Assembly (NCBI GenBank): GCA_964477295.1
Contig: CAYZEZ010000276.1
Coordinates: forward strand, 1-6,304
DNA length: 6,304 bases
Direction of reading: 5' to 3'
Source: CAYZEZ01 sp964477295
Lineage (GTDB): Bacteria; Bacteroidota; Bacteroidia; Bacteroidales; SM23-62
The notes under the pieces were generated by a model. The model was not told the origin of the DNA, did no database searches, and saw only the letters and a list, made by a program, of their open reading frames with translations. How positions within the stretch are numbered: position 1 is the stretch's first letter; each line of letters opens with the position of its first letter. The translations under genes and the position numbers were made by a program. Below, in pieces: positions 1-6,304 of the stretch.

Positions 1-1003
1 TAACATCCACTGAAGCGGTCCCGTTAGGTACCCAGGCTGTATATACTGTTGAGTCGACGTTAAATAAAGGATCCAGGGCACCCACCGACAGTTCGATGTC
101 GCGAAGCCTGGCATCTGATTCCCCGGCCTCCACATAAATGGCAACATAATAGGATATTTCCGATTCATCCAGCGCTTTAACAATAATTTCAACATCAATT
201 CCATCTTCCGAAAAAGCAACCAGGCCATTTTCGACAGGATTACCCACACCGTCATACATTGAGACGGTAGCTCCGAATCCGTTACTTTCAGTTGTAAACT
301 GAGCAGACGTCGTCCCGAAGGGAACGTATAATTCATAGTCAAATACGGTCTGATTAAATTCAGGATCCAGCTCACCAACATTCACATCCAGGCTGCTGAG
401 CAACGGGTCAACTTTCGTAGAGGACCTGAATAATTTCAGATCATCATAACCTGCCCACGAATCATCGGTAGCAGTGGTTTTCATAGCGTATTCAATGATT
501 AATACTTTACCCTCATAGGTGCCGGCCGGAATCCCGATGGCATGCGCCACATCAATATAATAACCGGAGAAAATCTCAGTACTCAATGAATCTATCGCCG
601 TCCTGGTCGTAAAATCAGCTCCCTGATCCATTACACTGTAATAGGTGGCACAGTAAGAAGTTGGGTCGGCAGCTCCATTCCAGGTAATGGTAGATTTCAA
701 TGTAAAATTGTAGTATGCAACGCCTGCCCCCAGCGTATCGACCGGCTGGTATATACGCCCGTCATTATTTCTTGAGAAACCAATCATTATCCCATCCGGA
801 GCTGTGCTACCAGGTTGTTCACGTCCGCTGTCAGTTCCCGTGGCACGATCGCAATGCCATCCGTCCATGTCGTTTGGATTCTGGATTTTGGTACCATCAG
901 CCGGCAGCTCGAAACTGGGATTAATTATCGTAATCTGTTCCTGGGCTATAGACACTTGCACGATGATGACGGCAAGTGAAACAAAAAGCATAAATTTTTT
1001 CAT
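1..1003 (-). CDS. Secreted modular protein with N-terminal beta-rich (carbohydrate-binding-like) domain and cadherin-like repeats; 3' end outside window
   Basis: This is a partial gene: 334 codons are visible, running off the window at base 1. Residues 1-20 are a clear Sec signal peptide (MKKFMLFVSLAVIIVQVSIA, probable cut before QEQ). Residues about 24-193 form one beta-rich domain. It opens with INPSFELP and a GW at 48-49, and closes with GYDDLKLF, the pattern seen at the ends of jelly-roll carbohydrate-binding and HpiC1-like modules; C51 and C118 could form a disulfide. Residues about 200-292 and 298 onward are two copies of the cadherin-like beta-sandwich domain (PF12733 type). Each has L..L.(V/L).VG.LDP.FN near its start and a Y....VP.GT motif about 17 residues later, with a repeat period of about 98 residues. 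An in-frame ATG at 1045 is possible, but 1003 places the signal peptide at the N terminus. The protein is likely exported and perhaps surface-attached. A T9SS sorting domain beyond the edge is plausible but not seen. Glycan binding is inference, and no catalytic motif is visible. Confidence 0.85.
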   Translation of the reverse strand, partial: MKKFMLFVSLAVIIVQVSIAQEQITIINPSFELPADGTKIQNPNDMDGWHCDRATGTDSGREQPGSTAPDGIMIGFSRNNDGRIYQPVDTLGAGVAYYNFTLKSTITWNGAADPTSYCATYYSVMDQGADFTTRTAIDSLSTEIFSGYYIDVAHAIGIPAGTYEGKVLIIEYAMKTTATDDSWAGYDDLKLFRSSTKVDPLLSSLDVNVGELDPEFNQTVFDYELYVPFGTTSAQFTTESNGFGATVSMYDGVGNPVENGLVAFSEDGIDVEIIVKALDESEISYYVAIYVEAGESDARLRDIELSVGALDPLFNVDSTVYTAWVPNGTASVDV

Positions 1004-1118
1004 GGCAGAAAATTTTGGATTCCGGAAACAATAATAATACAACATATGTAGTAAAGCTATGGTATATTTATAAAAATGATTACAAAATATTAAAATATTC
1101 TTATCACTTATTTGACAA

Positions 1119-1280
1119 TTAAGGGATTAGGTGCAGGTCGACAATGAATGACCAGGTTGAACCATAACCTGCTGATACTGCCAAATCAGCAATCAGCCCA
1201 AGTCCTGTCATGATCAATGATAAGGCACACTTCGCTATTGAGCTGAAAATCGTTTTATACATCCATCCGGTTTTACCCAT
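1119..1280 (-). CDS. Doubtful small ORF, 53 aa, signal-peptide- or membrane-like N terminus
   Basis: An ATG at 1280 opens 53 codons ending in TAA at 1119-1121; a second in-frame ATG lies at 1262 (MYKTIF, 47 codons). I do not recognise the product. After three lysines (K3, K9, K17) there is a hydrophobic stretch, about residues 19-36 (ALSLIMTGLGLIADLAVS), resembling a signal peptide or a single membrane helix, followed by GYGSTWSFIVDLHLIP. A TATATTTG box lies just upstream at 1289-1296 and suits the 1262 start better. It could be a small exported or membrane protein, the decayed 5' end of a former secreted-protein gene, or chance in a long leader of the gene starting at 1003. An ORF this short in AT-rich DNA is weak evidence on its own. 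Confidence 0.25.
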   Translation of the reverse strand: MGKTGWMYKTIFSSIAKCALSLIMTGLGLIADLAVSAGYGSTWSFIVDLHLIP

Positions 1281-1288
1281 AAGTTAGC

Positions 1289-1296
1289 CAAATATA
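1289..1296 (-). promoter_or_regulatory. Possible Bacteroidota -7 promoter box, minus strand
   Basis: Read on the minus strand this is TATATTTG, an exact match to the Bacteroidota -7 consensus TAnnTTTG. No TTG is seen at the usual -33 distance upstream. If used, transcription would start close to the ATG at 1280 and about 20 nt before the ATG at 1262, or would give the gene at 1003 a leader of roughly 280 nt. The box is short and A/T-rich, so a chance match is quite possible. Confidence 0.3.
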
Positions 1297-1300
1297 TCTA

Positions 1301-1385
1301 TCGAAAATTCGAAAGTATTTAAATGATCTGTGGAATATTCCGCAATTTCAGGATTTGCTATCGCTTTTTTAGTCATTAATATTAA
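1301..1385. promoter_or_regulatory. Cluster of three short palindromes, candidate operator region
   Basis: Three inverted repeats lie within 85 bp. They are TCGAA-aa-TTCGA at 1301-1312, TGTGGAATATTCCGCA at 1329-1344 (perfect over the central GGAATATTCC, with one mismatched pair in the full 16 bp), and TTAATATTAA at 1376-1385. The first two centres are 30 bp apart, close to three helical turns. They sit between divergent promoters, where a dimeric regulator such as the HTCS or an unrelated repressor could bind. Their arm sequences differ, so they are not copies of one site. The AT-rich third one is the most likely to be chance. Confidence 0.25.
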
Positions 1386-1547
1386 AACAGAAACCGTTAT
1401 CGATGAAATCTGGATGCCTTTATAAAATTGCGCAAAGATTTTTAGTCAGGATAGTCATAATCCGAAAAATACTAACAAATAATTCTATATAACAATTATT
1501 CTCAGCGGTATTGATCCATCTAAAATCTTTAATTGGCAGATAATTGA

Positions 1548-1555
1548 TATTTTTG
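1548..1555 (+). promoter_or_regulatory. Possible -7 promoter box for the HTCS gene
   Basis: TATTTTTG matches the Bacteroidota -7 consensus TAnnTTTG exactly and ends 33 nt before the HTCS start codon, which would give a short leader of about 25 nt. The only nearby TTG on the upstream side (1533-1535) is 12 bp away, shorter than the usual spacing of about 19-21 bp, so the -33 element is weak or absent. This fits the low basal expression expected of a sensor gene, but the box has only been matched by eye. Confidence 0.4.
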
Positions 1556-1588
1556 TGAGTAGAATGGTGATTTGGTAATTGAAGTGAA

Positions 1589-4500
1589 ATGAATCGTCTG
1601 GTAATTTTATATCTCCTGGTTTTCATGGCCGGATCAGATCTGTTCTCCCAGAGGACACTTGATTTTGATAACCTGTCAATCGATGATGGATTTACCAGCA
1701 GCAAGGCCAATACCATCATACAGGATAGTAAAGGATTTATATGGATCGGGACCTGGAATGGCCTGAACCGTTACGATGGGTACGAGTGCGTCATTTTCGG
1801 TCCCAGCTACCATGATACAACGAGCATCAGCAACAGGGAAGTCCTTGCCCTTCTGGAAGACCATGCAGGAAATATATGGATCGGGACAACATCGGGACTG
1901 AATTGCCTGAATCCCAGGACCAGGGAGTTGAAAAGATACGAGTTTCAGAACCGGATCATATCCCTGTTTGAGGATAAAAATAATACAATCTGGATAGGGA
2001 CATGGAACGGGGGCCTCTATAAACTCAATCCGTTCACCGGTGAACAGGAGCATTATTTTCCATTCGATATCATCAGCGATATCTTTGAAGATTCGCGTAA
2101 TATTCTCTGGGTTGCCACATATAACGGCCTTTTAAATTTTGACAGGACCACCTCCGGATATGTCCGCTATCTTGCGGATCAGGATAATCCGGGCAGAACA
2201 ATCAGCCATTCGATCATTACCCAGATAGTTGAATCCCGTGACGGAAAGCTATGGGTGGGGACATGGGACGGGGGACTTAACCGTATTGAAGTCCATCCGA
2301 ATAAAGATAGTCTCCGGTTTGAACATTTCAGATCCGGAGAAAGAAGCGGCAGCCTGTCCTCAGATGCAGTTTACAGGCTTTATTACGATGATAACAACAA
2401 CCTTTGGGCAGGTACCTGGGATGCCGGACTGAACCTTCTTGATCCGGCGGAGCAAACCAAAACTCCAGGTGAGGCATACTTCCATACCTATAAGAGTGAT
2501 CCGACTGATCCTTACAGCATTTCCGGCAACAATATAACAGCCCTTTATGTCGACCGATCGAGTGTACTATGGGTAGGCAGTTCAAAGATCGACCGGACCA
2601 ATATCCTGAAAACCGGGTTTACCAGGTTCAAAACAACCCGCATTGAGAATGGGATCATCAGGGAAAGCTCCATCCGTTCTTTGGCCAGGCAGGGTGATCT
2701 TCTCTGGGCCGGGACCACTAATGAAATTAAATTGTTCTCATGCAAAAATGGGTTGTGCACATTGATCAGGGATATTGGCAGGATAACCTACAGGCTGGGG
2801 AGCAACAGCTATATCTCCAATTCTGTCATGTCCATTATGTCAAACCAGTACGGTCTCTGGGCAGGAACAGAAGATGCAGGCCTGATATTTTTCCCCGGGC
2901 GTTCAGCTATCAAAGATGAAGATCCCGGATTCATATTCTTTAATAATGCGACGGAACCTGCTTTACCCGGCAATAAAGTATGCAACATAGTTAATTCTGA
3001 AAAATATCCCGGAGTAATCTGGATCGGCACCATGCAAAATGGTTTTGCAAAATTAAACTATTACAGTGGAAAGTCAACCGTGGAGATCTTACCTGTCGGA
3101 TCTGACAACCATTCCATTTCCGATCTGAATATCAGATCCGTTCTGGAGGACAGGGATGGCATGGTTTGGATTGGAACACAAAAAGGGCTGAACTGCTACA
3201 ATCCGGGGGATAGCACTGTAACCAGGTTCTTCTACTCATTGACCGACACCACTTCCATAAACGATAACGTAATCAATGTCATTTACGAAGATATTTCGGG
3301 AAACTTATGGATCGGTACCAACTCCGGATTAAACAAGAAACAGGTCCTCAACCGGCCGGATGGAACCGAAGAAATCTGTTTTAAAGGATACCCTGATGTT
3401 GAGAACATTGACAATGAGATAATCACCAATATCCTGGAGGATGATTCACAACATTTATGGATCGGGCTTTACAGGGGTATGATCAAGTTCAGTATTGTAA
3501 GTGAAACAATAACAAAAGAATTTTTCACCAGGGAATATCAGAATGTTATCATTGAAAGAAATTCAGCAATCAGGGACGCTCAGGGGATGTTCTTTTTCGG
3601 AGGTGGAAACGGATTCATATCTTTCTTCCCTGACAGCCTGTTGAAACAATCCATCCCGCCCCGGATTTGCATTACAGACCTGCTTATATCAAATGAAAGC
3701 ATTGAAAACCTGGATCCTGATGACAGGAATAATAAATCATTGTACGCTCTTCCATACAGCGAATCCATAAAGCTCACAAGTAGGGACAAGGTCCTTACAT
3801 TCGTTTTTTCTGCCATGGATTTCAAGGCTCCCAAGAAGAATGAATATGCCTATTTCCTTGAGGGATTTGACAACAGCTGGAATGAGGTCGGATCGAGAAA
3901 TTCAGCTACCTATACAAATATCCCACCCGGAGATTATGTATTTAAGGTGAATGCAGCAAACAGCGATGGAATCTGGAGCGAAGAGCCGGGATCAATAAGA
4001 CTGAGCATTGCTCCTCCCTGGTGGAAAACGACAGTAGCATATATAATCTACGCCCTGGTTCTGGTTGGATTATTATATTTCTTCAACCAGTTTACCCTGA
4101 TCAGGGTAAGGGAAAAAGGACGTATCGCCATTGAACACGTGCAGTATGAAAAAGAACATGAATTAAATGAATTAAAATCTCATTTCTTCACCAATATAAC
4201 ACACGAGTTCCGGACCCCTCTCACATTGATACTCGGGCCGGTTGAGGAACTTTTAAAAATAAAGGAACTTCCACGATATGCTGCCAGACAGGTAGAATTG
4301 ATCCAGCGGAATGCACAAAGACTGCTCAGGCTGGTAAATCAACTGATGGAGTTGAGGACAGTGGAAAGAGGGAAAATGGAAATCCATCCCCAGTTATGTG
4401 ATGTAGCCGTGATTTTAAATGATATTTATGACTCGTTTAAAACCATGGCAGATTCAAAAAGTATAGAATTTTACCTCAAACTGAGAAATCCCGAAATATC

Positions 4501-5782
4501 AGCTTTGCTCGATATCGAGAAATTTGAAAAAGTTATGTTCAACCTGGTTGCCAATGCTTTTAAATATTCTGAAGAGGGGGGAACCATTACTATTCGGGCA
4601 GGAATTGAGACCAATGACGGATCAGGCGGATTGTTGATGTTAGAAGTCGAAGATACCGGCATAGGAATTGCGGCAGAACACATGGAAAGCGTATTCGAAA
4701 GATTCTTCCAGGCCCACACAAAACACACACAAAGTACTGGTGGGATTGGCTTGTATTTATCGAGGGCATTCATTGAACTTCACGGTGGTGAAATAAAACT
4801 GGAAAGCGAACCTGGAAAAGGAAGCTGCTTCAAAGTGATCATCCCCTTGGATAAAGAGGATCCGCAAATCAATATTGAAGAACTAAAAACCGCTGAGGTA
4901 GAACCTGATACAACTGTTAATGCGGATGTACTTCAGGGGATGGGCCTTAATAACGAATCTCTTCCGGATTTTACTAATGCCAGGGTAAACAGTGCGGTCC
5001 AGGTTCTGATTGTTGAGGACGACCATGAACTCAATGAATTTATTGTTTCCGGCCTTACCTCCGATTTCAAGGTAGCCGGTGCATTTAATGGACAGGAGGG
5101 ATTGGAAGTTGCCAGGAAAATGAATCCTGACATCATAATCACCGACATCATGATGCCGGAGATGGATGGGATAGAATTATGCAAAATACTACGGAAAGAC
5201 CTGGCTACTTCACATATCCCTGTCGTTTTCCTTACCGCCAAAACCATGCACGAGGATGAGATAAAGGGATTGGAAATAGGAGCAGTGGATTATATCTATA
5301 AACCCTTTAACCTTGTCTCCCTGAAACTGAAAATCCAGAACATCCTGGAAAACAGGAAAAGAATTCAGGGGAGAATACGTGCCGACCAGATTATGCAGCC
5401 TGAATATATAGAACTTGGTTCACTGGATGAGAACTTTCTTAAGGATGCTGTTGATGCGGTGAATAAATACCTGGATGATCCATCCTTTGATGTTGAAAAA
5501 TTCAGCCATGAAATCGGTATAAGTGCCAACCAGGCCTACCGCAAGATGAAAGCACTCACAGGACAGACTGCTAAGGAGTTTATTCGCAACCAGCGGCTAA
5601 AAACTTCTGCAACACTGCTCCTTCAGAAAAAAAGATCCATTTCAGAAATTATATATATGGTGGGTTTTTCCACTCCTTCTTACTTTACCCGCTGTTTCAA
5701 GGAAAATTACGGATGTACACCAAAAGAATTTATTGAAAGAAATGGAAATATTGAAACATATGATCCATCCTTGATCAGGTAA
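1589..5782 (+). CDS. Hybrid two-component system (HTCS) sensor kinase / AraC-type transcriptional regulator
   Basis: This complete 1397-residue protein senses a ligand in the periplasm and regulates transcription in the cytoplasm, all in one chain. The start at 1589 is secure: an in-frame TGA lies at 1580-1582, and residues 1-20 are a signal peptide (MNRLVILYLLVFMAGSDLFS). Residues about 25-690 carry some 14 Reg_prop blades, each marked by a (L/I)W(I/V/A)GT-type motif, forming two seven-bladed propellers. A Y_Y_Y domain spans about 735-805, with NEYAYFLEGFD and YTNIPPGDYVFKV. One membrane helix covers about 813-832. The HisKA domain has phospho-acceptor H872 in THEFRTP. The HATPase domain has its N box at 985-992 (N989), DTGIGI at 1022-1027 and GGIGLYLS at 1051-1058. 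The receiver domain (about 1137-1255) has acidic D1144/D1145, phospho-acceptor D1186, T1216 and K1238. An AraC-type HTH_18 domain closes the protein (about 1285-1385, with SEIIYMVGFSTPSYFTRCFK). All catalytic residues are present, so it should be functional. In the family, HTCSs control nearby glycan-use genes; the ligand here cannot be told from sequence. It is divergent from the left gene and convergent with the right one. Confidence 0.97.
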   Translation: MNRLVILYLLVFMAGSDLFSQRTLDFDNLSIDDGFTSSKANTIIQDSKGFIWIGTWNGLNRYDGYECVIFGPSYHDTTSISNREVLALLEDHAGNIWIGTTSGLNCLNPRTRELKRYEFQNRIISLFEDKNNTIWIGTWNGGLYKLNPFTGEQEHYFPFDIISDIFEDSRNILWVATYNGLLNFDRTTSGYVRYLADQDNPGRTISHSIITQIVESRDGKLWVGTWDGGLNRIEVHPNKDSLRFEHFRSGERSGSLSSDAVYRLYYDDNNNLWAGTWDAGLNLLDPAEQTKTPGEAYFHTYKSDPTDPYSISGNNITALYVDRSSVLWVGSSKIDRTNILKTGFTRFKTTRIENGIIRESSIRSLARQGDLLWAGTTNEIKLFSCKNGLCTLIRDIGRITYRLGSNSYISNSVMSIMSNQYGLWAGTEDAGLIFFPGRSAIKDEDPGFIFFNNATEPALPGNKVCNIVNSEKYPGVIWIGTMQNGFAKLNYYSGKSTVEILPVGSDNHSISDLNIRSVLEDRDGMVWIGTQKGLNCYNPGDSTVTRFFYSLTDTTSINDNVINVIYEDISGNLWIGTNSGLNKKQVLNRPDGTEEICFKGYPDVENIDNEIITNILEDDSQHLWIGLYRGMIKFSIVSETITKEFFTREYQNVIIERNSAIRDAQGMFFFGGGNGFISFFPDSLLKQSIPPRICITDLLISNESIENLDPDDRNNKSLYALPYSESIKLTSRDKVLTFVFSAMDFKAPKKNEYAYFLEGFDNSWNEVGSRNSATYTNIPPGDYVFKVNAANSDGIWSEEPGSIRLSIAPPWWKTTVAYIIYALVLVGLLYFFNQFTLIRVREKGRIAIEHVQYEKEHELNELKSHFFTNITHEFRTPLTLILGPVEELLKIKELPRYAARQVELIQRNAQRLLRLVNQLMELRTVERGKMEIHPQLCDVAVILNDIYDSFKTMADSKSIEFYLKLRNPEISALLDIEKFEKVMFNLVANAFKYSEEGGTITIRAGIETNDGSGGLLMLEVEDTGIGIAAEHMESVFERFFQAHTKHTQSTGGIGLYLSRAFIELHGGEIKLESEPGKGSCFKVIIPLDKEDPQINIEELKTAEVEPDTTVNADVLQGMGLNNESLPDFTNARVNSAVQVLIVEDDHELNEFIVSGLTSDFKVAGAFNGQEGLEVARKMNPDIIITDIMMPEMDGIELCKILRKDLATSHIPVVFLTAKTMHEDEIKGLEIGAVDYIYKPFNLVSLKLKIQNILENRKRIQGRIRADQIMQPEYIELGSLDENFLKDAVDAVNKYLDDPSFDVEKFSHEIGISANQAYRKMKALTGQTAKEFIRNQRLKTSATLLLQKKRSISEIIYMVGFSTPSYFTRCFKENYGCTPKEFIERNGNIETYDPSLIR

Positions 5783-5842
5783 CTGTCACTCAAGATAAAA
5801 TGAGGGTGTCCCATAAAGCTTTGAGACACCCTCCATGACAGT
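5782..5842. terminator. Hairpin terminator between convergent genes
   Basis: GAGGGTGTC at 5802-5810 pairs perfectly with GACACCCTC at 5825-5833 (9 bp, 14-nt loop). An outer 7-bp repeat, ACTGTCA at 5782-5788 and TGACAGT at 5836-5842, could pair around it or form a cruciform, and it starts at the last base of the HTCS stop codon. The stem is followed by a T-rich tail (ATTTTATCTT) only when read on the minus strand, so it best fits intrinsic termination of the minus-strand secreted-protein gene. On the plus strand it would block read-through from the HTCS gene without a proper U-tract. It fills most of the 88-bp gap. Confidence 0.8.
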
Positions 5843-5870
5843 CATTCATCGAAAAATGGGGCACAGAATC

Positions 5871-6304
5871 TTATTCTGCCTTGATAATCCTGAAGATTCC
5901 AAGACCATCACTGTTTTCAACCCTGAGTATATACATACCCGGATAGGGTGCGTTTAATAAAGTTTCCGCCTGATAGGTTTCTACTTTGGTTACTAAACTT
6001 CCTGTTAAATCATACATTGAAATAATACACCGGCTGCCATTTGTTTTAATTGTAAAGTAATCCCTCGAAACCGTCGGATAGACACTGATGGCATCTGTGC
6101 CATGAATTGTACTGACAGAAGTTTCTATACTGAAACTAACCGTATATGTAATCATTGTCACCCCGTCTTCGGCTGTAACCTTTACTATTGTATTGCCAGG
6201 CAGTCCTGCTGCATCTGTTACCACCACAGTGGCACCTGTATCCGTTGGCGTAGCGTCAACCGTTGGTACTATTGTCGTTCCTGACGGCAGTACAACATTA
6301 TATG
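5871..6304 (-). CDS. Secreted protein, C-terminal part: cadherin-like domain plus T9SS type A sorting domain; 5' end outside window
   Basis: The last 143 codons are visible; the reading frame is open to the window edge, so the true start lies beyond base 6304. Visible residues 1-57 are most of a cadherin-like beta-sandwich domain, with NVVLPSGTT near the start, LPGNTIVKVTAEDG in the middle and TYTVSF at the end. A short linker leads to a T9SS type A C-terminal sorting domain (TIGR04183 type, about 70-143) with ISVYP at 72-76, MYDLTGSLV at 96-104, PGMYILRV at 121-128 and the end GIFRIIKAE. In the family this domain directs export across the outer membrane by the Por/T9SS machinery and is then removed, often with attachment to the cell surface. 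The usual YPNP..G at the start of the domain reads YPTVSRD here, a tolerated variation. The catalytic or binding part, if any, is off-window. An internal GTG at 6227 should not be taken as the start, because the domain continues upstream of it. Confidence 0.9.
   Translation of the reverse strand, partial: YNVVLPSGTTIVPTVDATPTDTGATVVVTDAAGLPGNTIVKVTAEDGVTMITYTVSFSIETSVSTIHGTDAISVYPTVSRDYFTIKTNGSRCIISMYDLTGSLVTKVETYQAETLLNAPYPGMYILRVENSDGLGIFRIIKAE

Larger units (their letters stand above)
1004..1588. other. Divergent intergenic region, AT-rich, 585 bp
   Basis: This stretch separates the divergent starts of the secreted-protein gene (minus, ATG at 1003) and the HTCS regulator (plus, ATG at 1589). 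It is much more AT-rich than the genes beside it. It holds a doubtful 53-codon minus-strand ORF (1119-1280), two TAnnTTTG-type boxes (1289-1296 minus, 1548-1555 plus), three short palindromes (1301-1385) and a tandem 7-bp duplication AATCAGC at 1184-1197. I found no convincing -7 box close to the start at 1003; the best is TATTATTG on the minus strand at 1029-1036, with one mismatch to TAnnTTTG. Neither flanking gene has a Shine-Dalgarno sequence, as is usual in Bacteroidota. No tRNA or recognisable structured RNA was seen. Confidence 0.7.

Noticed and set aside
715..1034. Two overlapping plus-strand ORFs opposite the left gene
   Set aside because: They lie antisense to a frame with a clear signal peptide and domain motifs, and their own translations show no family pattern.
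1184..1197. Tandem AATCAGC duplication in the intergenic region
   Set aside because: Only two 7-bp copies occur, with no further units. It is not a CRISPR or iteron array and could be a simple slippage event.
1564..1578. Four-codon leader ORF (MVIW, then stop) just before the HTCS start
   Set aside because: It is too short to support, it has no attenuator-like hairpin after it, and such ORFs arise often by chance.
1420..1719. 99-codon minus-strand ORF overlapping the HTCS start
   Set aside because: It covers the promoter area and signal-peptide region of the HTCS gene in antisense, and shows no recognisable domain. It is best explained as a shadow of the coding strand plus AT-rich DNA.
1740..3630. 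Recurring TGGATCGGGAC-like DNA repeats
   Set aside because: These are the codons of the repeated WIGT motif of the propeller blades, not a separate DNA repeat or mobile element.
4933..5247. 104-codon minus-strand ORF inside the HTCS gene
   Set aside because: It is antisense to the receiver domain, whose motifs (D1186, T1216, K1238) are intact on the plus strand. The same applies to the other antisense ORFs between 1676 and 4773.
6102..6284. 60-codon plus-strand ORF at the right end
   Set aside because: It is antisense to the cadherin-like and T9SS domain coding frame, rich in Cys and Tyr, without a recognisable motif.

Overview
The window looks like chromosomal DNA from a Bacteroidota species. 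Three things point there: a one-piece hybrid two-component regulator of the HTCS type, a C-terminal domain of the type IX secretion system (T9SS) sorting class, and start regions without Shine-Dalgarno sequences but with TAnnTTTG-like boxes. The genus cannot be told from the sequence. No tRNA, rRNA, CRISPR array, transposase or phage gene is visible.

Layout. Bases 1-1003 (minus strand) hold the 5' part of a gene for a secreted protein: signal peptide, an N-terminal beta-rich domain resembling carbohydrate-binding or HpiC1-like modules, then two cadherin-like beta-sandwich repeats, the second cut by the window edge. Bases 1004-1588 are a 585-bp AT-rich divergent intergenic region with a doubtful 53-codon minus-strand ORF, a cluster of three small palindromes and two -7-like boxes. 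Bases 1589-5782 (plus strand) encode a complete 1397-residue HTCS sensor/regulator. Bases 5783-5870 are a short convergent gap with a strong hairpin. Bases 5871-6304 (minus strand) hold the 3' end of another secreted protein gene: a cadherin-like domain followed by a T9SS type A sorting domain.

How the parts may work together. HTCS proteins sense a ligand in the periplasm through a double beta-propeller and a Y_Y_Y domain, and in characterised cases switch on neighbouring carbohydrate-use genes through a cytoplasmic AraC-type domain. No SusC/SusD pair or glycoside hydrolase lies inside this window. The visible neighbours are two modular surface or secreted proteins on the opposite strand, so the divergent left-hand gene is the nearest candidate target. 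That link is inference. I see no clearly new system. The least explained parts are the divergent intergenic region and the pairing of an HTCS with cadherin-like secreted proteins.
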